23,182 bases of DNA from CAZSAK01 sp964605155 (GCA_964605155.1 CAZSAK010000030.1:1-23182), one strand, 5' to 3'. Positions 6,105 to 14,552 are shown, counted from the first letter of the stretch. The notes: generated by a model from the sequence alone, not told the origin. Numbers and translations are program-made.

Positions 6105-7679
6105 CTATTTACGGCCTCGATTCATCAGGTCGTTGATCTTGCCCACCAGTGCATCCGTATCCACGCTATGGCCACTGTCAATGGACAGAGTATTGGAACG
6201 TTCATCTCTGGATAAGGATTGTTGCGTCGCCATTTGATGTTCGAGTACCTTGATATCCGCTTCCGAGGCGTCTTGTCCTTCTGCAGCGCGCTCTGTGATC
6301 CATTTGCGCAGTAATTCCTCAGGTGCCTGAAAATCGATGATGATATAAGGGACATCCAGATTACCGGCGAGCGTCTGAAATATATCGCGCTGGTCGTGCT
6401 TGAGAAAGGCAGCATCGACGATCACGGAATAACCGGCCTGGATGATGATGCCCGCCAGATCAGCGAGCCGCTGGTAGGTTTGTTCACTGGTCTGGGTGGT
6501 ATAGAGACCGCTGTCGATACCGGATCCACTCTTTTCGGCGGCCGATAGGCCGTGTAGTCGCTTGCGTTCGACATCGGATCTGATACGGATGGCACCTATC
6601 TTTTCCAGGATTGGCTGCGTAATGGTGGTCTTCCCTGAACCGGACAAGCCGTGAGTAATGACCAGTGCCGCGTGGTGAGGTTGTATATATTGCTGTGCAA
6701 GCAGCAGGTACTTGTGGAATTGTGCATACGCCTGATCCTTCTCATCCTGGCGCAGATCTTTTTGTGCCAGGCGCAGACAGGCCACCTTGGCGCGCACCAT
6801 CGCCCTGTAAACCAGGTAATAACGCAATACCTTCATGCCTGCATAATCACCCGTATACTGCAGGTAGTGATTGAGAAAACGGCTGGCGAGCTGGTTGCTG
6901 TCATGTTCATCAAGGTCCATGAGCAGGAATGCGGTTTCGCTCATTACATCGATCCAGCGCAGATTGTCATTGAACTCCAGACAATCGAAGATTACTACGT
7001 CATTCTTGTACATCGCTATATTGGCAAGATGCATGTCGCCATGACATTCCCGCACATAACCGTCGTCCTTGCGTGACTGGATCACCTGTGCCAGTGACAG
7101 ATGGGTATATTTACTCCATTTCCGTAGCTGTTCCAGCCGCTTTATATCATGTTGATCGGATATCAGCGGACGGATCTGCAAAAAATTTTCCGCAACCGGT
7201 TGCTGGACGGCCTCAGGAGAGCCGAAGTGCCTGGCGTTATCCGCAACAGCGGTATTGTTATGAAACTCTGCGAGTTTGTCTGCGACCCGATCGATATGCT
7301 CCATTGTGAGCAGATTATTTGTCAGCATTCGATCAAACTGATTGGCCTGTTCGAATTGATGCATCTTTACGGCGTACTCGATGACCGGTCCGCCACCATC
7401 AAGACGCGGTTGTTCCGGACTGCCGGTGATGCGAATCATGCCGATATAAAGCTGCGGTGCAAGGCGTCTATTAAGCCGTATCTCTTCTTCACAATAACAG
7501 CGCCTTTTTTCCAGTGTCGAGAAATCAAGAAAACCGAAATCAACTGGTTTTTTAATCTTGTATGCATAAGGTCCTGTCAGCAATACCCACGAGATATGTG
7601 TTTCGAATATATCGAATTGTTGCACCGGATAGTCAAACAGGTCCTTGTTTTGTAGTGATTCGATTAATCGCTGGCTCAT
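6105..7679 (-). CDS. Aminoglycoside-phosphotransferase-like domain fused to P-loop (AAA-type) kinase
   Basis: 524 residues from the ATG at 7679 (a GTG at 7688 is possible; neither has a clear Shine-Dalgarno sequence). Residues ~20-330 form a protein-kinase-like APH fold: YAYKIKKPVDFGFLDF with a lysine pair, the catalytic-loop-like ECHGDMHLANIAMY (H-x-D ... N) and VVIFDCLEFN with the metal-binding Asp. Residues ~340-510 form a separate P-loop kinase: THGLSGSGKTTI (Walker A), then IRIRSDVERKRLHGL and VIVDAAFLKHDQR, as in small-molecule or nucleotide kinases. Both halves keep their ATP-site residues, so two phosphotransfer activities are possible. This architecture is widespread in proteobacteria (COG2187 plus COG0645) without a defined substrate. 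It is not evidence of antibiotic resistance. Confidence 0.88.
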   Translation of the reverse strand: MSQRLIESLQNKDLFDYPVQQFDIFETHISWVLLTGPYAYKIKKPVDFGFLDFSTLEKRRCYCEEEIRLNRRLAPQLYIGMIRITGSPEQPRLDGGGPVIEYAVKMHQFEQANQFDRMLTNNLLTMEHIDRVADKLAEFHNNTAVADNARHFGSPEAVQQPVAENFLQIRPLISDQHDIKRLEQLRKWSKYTHLSLAQVIQSRKDDGYVRECHGDMHLANIAMYKNDVVIFDCLEFNDNLRWIDVMSETAFLLMDLDEHDSNQLASRFLNHYLQYTGDYAGMKVLRYYLVYRAMVRAKVACLRLAQKDLRQDEKDQAYAQFHKYLLLAQQYIQPHHAALVITHGLSGSGKTTITQPILEKIGAIRIRSDVERKRLHGLSAAEKSGSGIDSGLYTTQTSEQTYQRLADLAGIIIQAGYSVIVDAAFLKHDQRDIFQTLAGNLDVPYIIIDFQAPEELLRKWITERAAEGQDASEADIKVLEHQMATQQSLSRDERSNTLSIDSGHSVDTDALVGKINDLMNRGRK

Positions 7680-7844
7680 TGTCGTCACTGCATTGAATTG
7701 TTATGTATGGTTCACATTTGCGCTGCAGAATACAATCATATGCCTAAATCATCCGAATTCCAGCGAGAGTTAAAAAATTGTGGTTATTTCCTATAAATAT
7801 GCGAGAATTATTGCAGTTATCATCACAGGCAGGGAAGTTTGCAA

Positions 7845-8354
7845 GTGAGCGTTTATTCCGTTGACAAATTGATATCCGAGGCCCGTCGACTGGCAGCCGA
7901 TTATCGTCGGGTGACCGGCAAACCCCTGGCGGGCGTCAGTGGTGAGATCGCACAACATGATGCGGCACGCCTGATGAATCTTGAGGTATCTGACCACCAG
8001 GCCGGAGGCTACGATGCGGTGGGACATGGCAACCGGGAAGGTAAACGTATTCAGATCAAGGGGCGCGCCATCTTTGACGAAGGAAAATCCGGACAACGTA
8101 TCGGTCAGTTGAAGATCGATCAGGATTGGGACAGTATCATGCTTGTGATCATGGATGAGAACCTTGAACCCTATGAAATATACGAAGCGGAACGCGAGGA
8201 CATTGTGGAGGCACTCGGTGACTCGTTATCAAGTAAACGCAGCAAACGGGGGGCAATGTCGGTAGCCAAGTTCAAGAACATAAGTAGACTGGTCTGGACG
8301 CTTGAAAACGGTATCGAGAAAGATGAGGTGTGGGATAATCAGGCGAGCAGCTAG
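7845..8354 (+). CDS. DUF6998-like protein, possibly nuclease-fold
   Basis: 169 residues from the GTG at 7845, chosen because AGGGA lies about 9 nt upstream; a TTG at 7839 is too close to that site. The sequence is soluble: TGKPLAGVSGEIAQHDAARLMNLE, then YDAVGHGNREGKRIQIKGR, then DWDSIMLVIMDENLEPYEIYEAEREDI, and a C-terminal RGAMSVAKFKNISRLVW. I recognise the family from memory as DUF6998-type. The pattern GYDAV ... IQIKGR resembles the D ... (E/Q)xK core of PD-(D/E)XK nucleases, with Gln in place of Glu, and an upstream Glu in SGEIAQH. This is inference. It is followed after 24 nt by the helicase gene yoaA on the same strand, so a DNA-related role would fit. Confidence 0.72.
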   Translation: MSVYSVDKLISEARRLAADYRRVTGKPLAGVSGEIAQHDAARLMNLEVSDHQAGGYDAVGHGNREGKRIQIKGRAIFDEGKSGQRIGQLKIDQDWDSIMLVIMDENLEPYEIYEAEREDIVEALGDSLSSKRSKRGAMSVAKFKNISRLVWTLENGIEKDEVWDNQASS

Positions 8355-8378
8355 GATTCCTGCCATTCACCTGTCCAC

Positions 8379-10328
8379 ATGCTGACGCCTGCCGAATTGC
8401 TGGGTCGGGATGGACCGCTGGCCGAATTCATACCGGATTTTGCCCCGCGCCCCCAGCAACAGGAGATGGCCAGCGCTGTCGCCGAATCACTGGAGAAGAG
8501 GGGTATCCTGGTGACGGAGGCGGGTACCGGTACCGGTAAGACTTTTGCCTATCTTGTACCGTCATTGATGTCGGGAGACAAGATTCTTATCTCGACAGCC
8601 ACCAAGACCCTGCAGGATCAGCTTTTCCATCGTGATCTACCCGTCGTTCGCCAGGCATTGAATGTACCTGTCTCTATCGCACTGCTGAAGGGTCGTGCCA
8701 ATTATCTTTGCCTGCACCGGTTGGCTACAGCTGAATCGTCCGGACTCATGCCTTCACGTCAGGCCATTGATCACTTACATCGCATCCGGCAATGGGCGGG
8801 CAGGACAAGCAGCGGAGATATCTCTGAAATCGAAAATATCCCCGAGGACGCACCGATCTGGCATCAGGTTACCTCGACAACCGATAACTGCCTTGGGCAG
8901 GAGTGTCCAACATATAACGAATGTCATGTAGTTAAGGCGCGACGTGCGGCACAGAATGCAGACATCGTTGTAATCAATCACTACATTTTGTTCGCAGACA
9001 TGTTATTAAGGGGTGAGGGTTTTGGTGAATTGCTGCCGGGCTTCGATGCCATCATCCTCGATGAAGCCCACCAGTTGTATGAGATCGCCTCGGACTTTTT
9101 CGGTATTTTTCTCAGCAGCCGTCAACTGATGGATTTTGCCCGTGATGTTGTCGTGGAACAACTCCGTGATGCCCCTGATATGAAGATACTGGGAGAGGCT
9201 GCACGTCGTTTGGAGACATTCTCCAGGGAACTGCGGCTTGCCTTGGAGAGTGGCGAATCCCGCACCGCATGGCGTTTCGTTGCTGAAAAACCGATGGTAC
9301 GGCAACGCGTGAATGCATTGCAGGGGCAGGTGGATAAACTGCAGGGCATGCTGGAGGAAGCCGCTGTGCGCGGGAAAGGACTGGAAAACTGCTGGAAAAG
9401 GATACTGGATCTCGGGGAACGACTCAGGCAATTTGCGGGTGAAGAAGATCAGCTTTCGATTAACTGGTATGAGACTACAAAACATGGCTTTATCCTGCAT
9501 CAGACACCCGTCGAAATTTCCTCGATTTTCCATGACTGCATGGATCGCTATCAGGCTGCATGGATTTTTACCTCCGCCACACTGGCAATAGGTCAAAGTT
9601 TTGAACACTTCATGTCACGGCTCGGCATTCGTAATGCCGATACAGGTTATTGGGAGAGTCCGTTCAACTTCAGACAGAATACCTTGTTATATTTGCCACA
9701 AGCCATGCCATTGCCGGCGGATGCAGGTTATACCGCTGCTGTTGTCGAAGTGGCATTGCCCGTCATCAAGGCCTGTGGAGGACGGACTTTTGTGTTGTTT
9801 ACCAGCCATCGCGCTCTGAAACTGGCTTCCGGTATGTTCGCACAGGCTGGTCTCGAATATCCCTTGTATGTTCAGGGCAGCGCGCCGCGCAGTGAATTGC
9901 TGGAGCGCTTTCGAGTATCGGGGAACGCCGTTTTACTGGGCACCAACAGTTTCTGGGAAGGTGTTGATGTGCGCGGGCCGGCACTGTCATGTGTAATTAT
10001 CGACAAGTTGCCGTTTGCAACCCCGGATGACCCCGTGTTGCAGGCCCGTGCCGAGACCCTCAAACAACAAGGCTGCAATGCCTTCATGGATTACCTGCTG
10101 CCAAACGCTGTGATCAACCTTAAACAGGGCACCGGAAGGCTGATCAGGGACGTCAATGACCGTGGTGTCCTGATGTTGTGTGACCCTCGGCTCCTCACCA
10201 AATCTTACGGCAAGGTGTTTTTGCATAATCTTCCTCCCATGACGGTGACGCGCTCACTTGACGATGTAGAGGCCTTCTTCGAGCATGATGCATTACAATC
10301 CGATGTTCAACGAATACAAAGTGCCTAG
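8379..10328 (+). CDS. yoaA: YoaA, DinG/XPD-family ATP-dependent DNA helicase
   Basis: 649 residues. Walker A EAGTGTGKT (~47-55), motif Ia STATKTLQDQL, Walker B ILDEAH (~226-231), and the C-terminal helicase motifs WIFTSATL, TFVLFTSHRAL, LLGTNSFWEGVDVRGPALSCVIIDKLPF and QGTGRLIRD. Four cysteines sit where superfamily 2 XPD-like helicases hold a 4Fe-4S cluster: C111, C171, C176 and C182 (NYLCLHR ... NCLGQECPTYNEC). The family unwinds DNA 5' to 3'; YoaA in E. coli helps tolerate replication damage together with the polymerase subunit HolC. Length and motif order are normal. The ATG has no evident Shine-Dalgarno sequence, so coupling to the preceding gene (24-nt gap) is plausible. tsaB follows after 13 nt. 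Confidence 0.95.
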   Translation: MLTPAELLGRDGPLAEFIPDFAPRPQQQEMASAVAESLEKRGILVTEAGTGTGKTFAYLVPSLMSGDKILISTATKTLQDQLFHRDLPVVRQALNVPVSIALLKGRANYLCLHRLATAESSGLMPSRQAIDHLHRIRQWAGRTSSGDISEIENIPEDAPIWHQVTSTTDNCLGQECPTYNECHVVKARRAAQNADIVVINHYILFADMLLRGEGFGELLPGFDAIILDEAHQLYEIASDFFGIFLSSRQLMDFARDVVVEQLRDAPDMKILGEAARRLETFSRELRLALESGESRTAWRFVAEKPMVRQRVNALQGQVDKLQGMLEEAAVRGKGLENCWKRILDLGERLRQFAGEEDQLSINWYETTKHGFILHQTPVEISSIFHDCMDRYQAAWIFTSATLAIGQSFEHFMSRLGIRNADTGYWESPFNFRQNTLLYLPQAMPLPADAGYTAAVVEVALPVIKACGGRTFVLFTSHRALKLASGMFAQAGLEYPLYVQGSAPRSELLERFRVSGNAVLLGTNSFWEGVDVRGPALSCVIIDKLPFATPDDPVLQARAETLKQQGCNAFMDYLLPNAVINLKQGTGRLIRDVNDRGVLMLCDPRLLTKSYGKVFLHNLPPMTVTRSLDDVEAFFEHDALQSDVQRIQSA

Positions 10329-10341
10329 TTATGTCTAATAC

Positions 10342-11025
10342 ATGAATCTACTGGCAATCGATACCTCCACGGAGGCATGTTCGGCTGCCTTGTTTGTAGC
10401 TGGTGAGATAATCGAACGTTATGAACTGGCCCCCCGCAGGCATGCCGAGCTTATCCTGCCAATGGTTGATTCACTCCTCAATGAGGCGGGGCTGACATTT
10501 AGCCGACTGGATGTGCTGGCATTCGGTCGCGGGCCGGGATCATTTACCGGACTACGCATCGCAGCCGGGATAGTCCAGGGCTTTGCCTGTGGACTCGATC
10601 TGCCGGTCGTACCCGTCTCATCACTGGCAGCCCTGGCACAGGGTGCCTGCAGGGAACTCGGTGCCGAAAAGATACTCGCCGGTCTCGATGCACGCATGCA
10701 GGAGCTGTATTGGTCGATGTATGTAACGGGTCAGGATGGGCTGGTGAGATTGACGGGCGAGGAGACGGTCTGCAAACCCGCTCAGGTGCCATTGCCCGAC
10801 GGTACGGGATGGACGGGTATCGGTTCAGCCTGGCAGGTCTATGACAATGCGCTGCAAGCTAGATTAGCTGGCCGGCTGGCCGGCAGGCACAATGATTATT
10901 TTCCACGCGCAAGGGACGTTGCCATTTTGGGTGAGCACAGCTACCTGCAGGGCAGGGCGGTGAGTGTAGAACACGCCGTGCCCGTCTATATACGTGATAC
11001 TGTGGTAGTGACAACAAAGGGTTGA
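10342..11025 (+). CDS. tsaB: TsaB, tRNA threonylcarbamoyladenosine (t6A) synthesis subunit
   Basis: 227 residues, normal for TsaB. The N-terminal ASKHA-fold signature LLAIDTSTEACSAALF is followed by RRHAELILPMVDSLL, then the diagnostic FGRGPGSFTGLRIAAGIVQGFACGLDLPVVPVSSLAALAQG, and LAGLDARMQELYW. TsaB is the non-catalytic partner that scaffolds TsaD and TsaE, which transfer the threonylcarbamoyl group to A37 of ANN-decoding tRNAs. The yoaA-tsaB neighbourhood is common in gammaproteobacteria, which supports both calls. The gene sits 13 nt after yoaA and stops 5 nt before the likely ATG of cpdA, so the run is probably one transcript. Confidence 0.96.
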   Translation: MNLLAIDTSTEACSAALFVAGEIIERYELAPRRHAELILPMVDSLLNEAGLTFSRLDVLAFGRGPGSFTGLRIAAGIVQGFACGLDLPVVPVSSLAALAQGACRELGAEKILAGLDARMQELYWSMYVTGQDGLVRLTGEETVCKPAQVPLPDGTGWTGIGSAWQVYDNALQARLAGRLAGRHNDYFPRARDVAILGEHSYLQGRAVSVEHAVPVYIRDTVVVTTKG

Positions 11026-11030
11026 CTTTA

Positions 11031-11810
11031 ATGTCGGCAAAAGACCGTGATGTTCTCAAAATCATTCAGATTACCGATACCCATATGTCTGCAGATCCTG
11101 GCAAGATCTATCATGGTGTCAATACCAACGAGACCTTGTCCGGAGTGATACAGTATATCAAGAATCATTATCCACATCATGATCTGACACTGGCGACAGG
11201 CGATCTGGTGCACGATGAGACCGAGGCAGGTTATCAACGAATAAGGGCACACCTTGAACGGTTGAACACCCCGGTCCTCTGTTTACCCGGTAATCACGAC
11301 TTGCCGGTATTGATGGACAACATACTGTGCAACGAACACATTCGTACAGGTGGGTCGATCATCCATAAGACATGGCAGATTATATTGCTTGATTCCACTG
11401 TGTCGGGAGAGGTGGGTGGACATCTGGAGCAACGTGAGCTGGTCCGGCTCGATAATTGCCTTACTGGATCCCCTGAGCACCATGCGCTGATATGCCTTCA
11501 TCATCCGCCTTTTTTGACCGGATCACATTGGCTTGATAGCGGTCTGTTGCTTGACAATCCAGCAGATCTTTTTGCCGTCATTGACCGTCATGAGCAGGTA
11601 CGTTGCGTATTGTGGGGACACATCCATCAGGAATTTTACAGAAAACGCAATGCCGTCGAATATTTTGCGACACCCTCAACCATGATCCAGTTCAAGCCCA
11701 ACAGTTACGATTTTGCCGTGGATGATAAACTGCCAGGATTCCGCTGGTTGGACCTGTATCCTGACGGTCGTATTGATACAGGTATAGTCTATGTGCAGAC
11801 AGCAGTTTAG
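11031..11810 (+). CDS. cpdA: CpdA, 3',5'-cyclic-AMP phosphodiesterase
   Basis: 259 residues from the ATG at 11031, which has AAGGG about 9 nt upstream; a TTG at 11022 overlapping the tsaB stop is less likely. All metallophosphoesterase blocks are present: ITDTHMSADP (D-x-H), ATGDLVHDE (GD), LPGNHDLPVL (GNHD), CLHHPPFLTG (H), and VLWGHIHQEFY (GHxH). The spacing and the lid region VNTNETLSGVIQYI are typical of CpdA, which binds two metal ions and hydrolyses cAMP to AMP. It would set the cAMP level seen by a Crp-type regulator, which is not in this window. It converges on the O-methyltransferase gene, with the two stop codons overlapping by 4 nt. Confidence 0.93.
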   Translation: MSAKDRDVLKIIQITDTHMSADPGKIYHGVNTNETLSGVIQYIKNHYPHHDLTLATGDLVHDETEAGYQRIRAHLERLNTPVLCLPGNHDLPVLMDNILCNEHIRTGGSIIHKTWQIILLDSTVSGEVGGHLEQRELVRLDNCLTGSPEHHALICLHHPPFLTGSHWLDSGLLLDNPADLFAVIDRHEQVRCVLWGHIHQEFYRKRNAVEYFATPSTMIQFKPNSYDFAVDDKLPGFRWLDLYPDGRIDTGIVYVQTAV

Positions 11811-12463
11811 CGTTTGCGTGCCAACGTCAGGCCATCGCCGATCGGTACGAGGCTAATATCGATGCGCTCATCACAGCTCAATTTTCTGTTGAACTCCCGG
11901 ATCGCGAGGGTATCTTCATCCTGTTTGTTTTCATCGATCACTGAACCGAACCACAGGACATTGTCAACGGCAATGAGTCCGCCGCTCCTGCATAATTTCA
12001 ATGAATGTTCGAAGTACGCAGAATAATTTTTTTTATCGGCATCGATGAACACAAAATCGAATGTATCATCACGTCCTTCTGCTATCAATGTGCCCAGTGT
12101 TTCCAGCGCCGGAGCAATCCTCAGATTAATCTTGTCGGCTACGCCGGCCTCCCGCCAGTAGCGTTTTGCAGTTGCAGTGGTTTCTGTATTGATGTCACAG
12201 GCAATGAGTCTGCCGTCAGACGGCATCGCGAGTGCTATGGACAAGGCGCTGTAACCGGTAAAGACACCGATTTCAATGGCATTTCTTGCGTTGATCAATT
12301 TCACCAACAGTGACATAAATTGTCCCTGGTCTGGCGAAATCTGCATGATGGAGAGTGGCATTTGTGCGGTTTCCTCGCGTAGGCGCTGTTGTATATCGGG
12401 CTCGCGCAATGAGGCCGTCAGGATATACTCGTACAGTTTTTCAGTTATGGATAATGCTTTCAT
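11807..12463 (-). CDS. Class I SAM-dependent O-methyltransferase (caffeoyl-CoA OMT-like)
   Basis: 218 residues from the ATG at 12463. This start is favoured over the GTG one codon upstream because GGAGG lies 7 nt before it. SAM-binding motif I is NAIEIGVFTGYSALSIALAMP, followed by RLIACDINTETTATAKRYWREAGV, then ALETLGTL and DFVFIDADKKNYSAYFEHSLKLCRSGGLIAVDNVLWFG. The DADKxNY and DNVLW blocks are the metal and catechol-binding signatures of cation-dependent O-methyltransferases. The natural substrate in bacteria of this type is usually unknown. The ATG overlaps the stop of the MipA/OmpV gene (TGATG), so the two are translationally coupled although one is cytoplasmic and the other an outer-membrane protein. 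Confidence 0.93.
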   Translation of the reverse strand: MKALSITEKLYEYILTASLREPDIQQRLREETAQMPLSIMQISPDQGQFMSLLVKLINARNAIEIGVFTGYSALSIALAMPSDGRLIACDINTETTATAKRYWREAGVADKINLRIAPALETLGTLIAEGRDDTFDFVFIDADKKNYSAYFEHSLKLCRSGGLIAVDNVLWFGSVIDENKQDEDTLAIREFNRKLSCDERIDISLVPIGDGLTLARKR

Positions 12464-13296
12464 CACTCCACCTCCACCAGTGTCTTCGATTTGGCAAATA
12501 TCCAGGTCATGGCTAGGCCAAAGGCATTATAGCGATCTGTTACAACCAGAGGGCTGTCCTCGAATGCCGCCTCACCCAGATAGTCCGAACGCAGAAATGC
12601 ACCTAACCATACGTCACCGATATTTTTTTGCAGGGTGAGGGTTACACGGCTGCCACTGTATCCACCGGCAGAATGAAATTCCGGGCGTGATGCGGTGACA
12701 AATTCGGGTTCGACCTCGTAGAAATAATTATGATACTCCTCGTCAGCATACAATGGACCGAAGGCAAGGCCGATCTTCCAGTCTCCCGGCTTACGACTTT
12801 TGACAACATATTCTATATAAGGAGTGAATGCATACCCCTGGTGATCGAGCTTTGATGTATTCACAGAAAGGGCCGCCCTCAAGGGCAGGTTGAGCATAAG
12901 GGATCGCATTTCACGTTCGCTTTCCCATAGCCTGATTTCAAGCGAAGGTCCGATTTCCACAGTGGGGTCGAGATCCGGCATACCGTTACGAACACCTTCC
13001 GTATCGCCCGAAGGGACAGGTACACCACCTGCCAGACTCAGTTCAAGCTTGATATTATCTGATTGAAAAAGCCTTTGATGTACGCCGCCTTCATCAACCC
13101 TGAATATATCACCCCTGTATATCACATAAGGAAACGGAATCAACAGATCATCAGTGGTCTCGGCTCCGCGGTAAAAGGGCAGATGTAGTGCACCCAATCC
13201 GACTCCTATCTCCCACAACGGCAGCTGCTGTGAATAGCACGATGATGAAAAAAATAACCCTGTGATGAGGCCTATGAATACAGGTTGTAATTTCAC
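12463..13296 (-). CDS. MipA/OmpV family outer-membrane protein
   Basis: 277 residues beginning with GTG at 13296. No good Shine-Dalgarno sequence is seen, but this start gives a clean signal peptide (MKLQPVFIGLITGLFFSSSCYSQ, cleavage likely near residue 22). The mature part alternates beta strands and turns. The family landmarks are WEIGVGLGALHLPFYRGAE, LLIPFPYVIYRGDIFRVDEGG, the DxTVEIGPSLEIRLW strand and RVTLTLQKNIGDVWLGAFLRSDYL, ending FGLAMTWIFAKS. The family includes the MltA-interacting scaffold MipA and the porin-like OmpV; which role applies here cannot be told. The gene is divergent from the HIT gene and overlaps the methyltransferase downstream. Confidence 0.88.
   Translation of the reverse strand: MKLQPVFIGLITGLFFSSSCYSQQLPLWEIGVGLGALHLPFYRGAETTDDLLIPFPYVIYRGDIFRVDEGGVHQRLFQSDNIKLELSLAGGVPVPSGDTEGVRNGMPDLDPTVEIGPSLEIRLWESEREMRSLMLNLPLRAALSVNTSKLDHQGYAFTPYIEYVVKSRKPGDWKIGLAFGPLYADEEYHNYFYEVEPEFVTASRPEFHSAGGYSGSRVTLTLQKNIGDVWLGAFLRSDYLGEAAFEDSPLVVTDRYNAFGLAMTWIFAKSKTLVEVE
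12471..12475 (-). promoter_or_regulatory. Shine-Dalgarno site that sets the O-methyltransferase start
   Basis: GGAGG on the minus strand lies inside the last codons of the MipA/OmpV gene, 7 nt before the ATG at 12463. It supports ATG rather than the adjacent GTG as the start, and coupling to the upstream gene through the TGATG overlap. Confidence 0.7.
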
Positions 13297-13460
13297 TGTT
13301 GTCGGCTTTTTGATAACATCTGCCTTTGATCGAGCATTGAAACATGTTTTTGCGACAGATTATCACATCATTTAAGGTGATCATACCGGTTCATGTCAGG
13401 TTGGAATTACATTGATAACCAATAACAATTGAACAAATATCATATTACGAGGCGTCCACA

Positions 13461-13805
13461 ATGACAGATTGTATTTTTTGCAAGATGGTGGCAGGCGAGA
13501 TCAAACCGGATACGGTATATGAAGACGAAGAAGTCATAGCCTTCCGTGATATCAACCCACAGGCACCGATGCATGTACTGGTAGTTCCCAAAGAACATAT
13601 CTCGACCATCAACGATCTTGATGAGGCGCATGCGCCCCTCGTCGGCAAGCTATATCTCGTTGCCAGACAGGTTGCCCGTCAGGAAGGCATGGCGGAGAGG
13701 GGTTATCGGACCGTTATGAATTGTAACGAAGAAGCGGGTCAGTCCGTATTCCATATACATCTTCATGTGCTGGCCGGCCGAGATATGCGTTGGCCTCCGG
13801 GCTGA
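13461..13805 (+). CDS. HIT family (HinT-like) purine nucleoside phosphoramidase
   Basis: 114 residues, the usual length. CIFCKMVAGEIKPDTVYEDEEVIAFRDI holds the N-terminal zinc-type CxxC; NPQAPMHVLVVPKEHI and the histidine triad FHIHLHVLAGRDMRWPPG complete the active site. HinT enzymes hydrolyse nucleotide phosphoramidates such as AMP-lysine and act as dimers in the cytoplasm. The ATG has GAGG 8 nt upstream. The gene is divergent from the MipA/OmpV gene and is followed 52 nt later by a HugZ-like gene, probably on the same transcript. Confidence 0.96.
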   Translation: MTDCIFCKMVAGEIKPDTVYEDEEVIAFRDINPQAPMHVLVVPKEHISTINDLDEAHAPLVGKLYLVARQVARQEGMAERGYRTVMNCNEEAGQSVFHIHLHVLAGRDMRWPPG

Positions 13806-13845
13806 TCGCCCGATATTACTACGTATCGTTGTGGATAATGAGACT

Positions 13846-13849
13846 GAGG
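13846..13849 (+). promoter_or_regulatory. Shine-Dalgarno site that sets the HugZ-like start
   Basis: GAGG ends 8 nt before the ATG at 13858. An in-frame GTG at 13831 and an ATG at 13765 inside the HIT gene lack such a site. Confidence 0.6.
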
Positions 13850-13857
13850 TAAAGCTG

Positions 13858-14322
13858 ATGGAATTGATCCATCATCAATGTTGGGCGTGCCTCGCCACGG
13901 TCAATGAAGGCAAACCCTATGCCTCCTTCGTTGCCTATGTGCCCGAAACGGATTTCACTGCCATGTTGATTCACATCAGTCAGCTTGCGCCTCATACGCA
14001 GTATCTGTTGCTGGACGCGCGTGCTGCCCTCGCAATCAGCGAACGGGACAACGGTGATACCGATCCACAAACCCTGGCACGGGTGAGCATGCAGGGCAGA
14101 GTGGAGGCACTCGAGCGGGATACATCAGCTTACCAGCAGGCACGTGCGCGATACCTGGCAAGATTGCCAGAAGCCGAACAGCTGTTTACCTTCAGCGATT
14201 TTATAATGTTCAGATTTCTGCCTGCACAAATTCGATTTGTTGCCGGTTTTGCAAGAACATGGAACATTAGTCCTGGTCGGTTGCAGACAATTGCACATGC
14301 ATATCCCACAGGGAGTGGATAG
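13858..14322 (+). CDS. Pyridoxamine-5'-phosphate-oxidase-fold protein (HugZ-like)
   Basis: 154 residues from the ATG at 13858. The split-barrel FMN-binding fold is visible in CWACLATVNEGKPYASFVAYVPE, LIHISQLAPHTQYLLLDARAALAISE and RVSMQGRVEALE; the last third (YLARLPEAEQLFTFSDFIMFRFLPAQIRFVAGFARTW) is typical of HugZ-like proteins. HugZ proteins in the family bind FMN or heme and some degrade heme. The dedicated C-terminal heme-binding domain of full-length HugZ is absent here, so activity is uncertain. An upstream GTG (13831) would extend the first helix, so the start is not certain. It probably shares a transcript with the HIT gene. Confidence 0.85.
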   Translation: MELIHHQCWACLATVNEGKPYASFVAYVPETDFTAMLIHISQLAPHTQYLLLDARAALAISERDNGDTDPQTLARVSMQGRVEALERDTSAYQQARARYLARLPEAEQLFTFSDFIMFRFLPAQIRFVAGFARTWNISPGRLQTIAHAYPTGSG

Positions 14323-14328
14323 AGGACG

Positions 14329-14355
14329 AAAAAAAGGCGGCATATAGCCGCCTTT
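14329..14355 (-). terminator. Rho-independent terminator reading on the minus strand
   Basis: AAAGGCGGC (14333-14341), a 5-nt ATATA loop and GCCGCCTTT (14347-14355) form a perfect 9-bp stem. On the minus strand it is followed by a run of seven T (14335 to 14329). It would end transcripts of the glp operon about 240 nt after the glpD stop. On the plus strand it lies directly after the HugZ-like stop, but only TTT follows the stem, so it is weaker for that gene. Confidence 0.75.
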
Positions 14356-14524
14356 GGAGGTGCGCCTCAGTAGCATCTATGGTTAATGTTATTGATGCCG
14401 ACGCATTTATTATTGTTATATTGTATAGCTGCAAGACTCAAGCCAATGTCATTTTTTATATTAAAAATAATAAGATATGTCATTTTATCGGGTTTTTGCG
14501 GGTGGGAATTGCACAGAGCTGTAA

Positions 14525-14552
14525 AGAATCCTGACAAGGGTGGGAGGATTCT
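14525..14552. repeat. Perfect 8-bp inverted repeat downstream of glpD
   Basis: AGAATCCT (14525-14532) and AGGATTCT (14545-14552) are exact inverses around a 12-nt G-rich loop, within the 273-nt gap between the HugZ-like gene and glpD. On the minus strand it lies 44 nt after the glpD stop and is followed by TTTACAG, not a proper T-run. It may stabilise the mRNA end or be a weak terminator. The rest of the gap is AT-rich and shows no gene I believe. Confidence 0.4.

Noticed and set aside
6105..7679. Antibiotic resistance (aminoglycoside phosphotransferase)
   Set aside because: The APH-like fold is shared by many housekeeping kinases, and this fused architecture is common in proteobacterial chromosomes; nothing indicates a mobile resistance gene.
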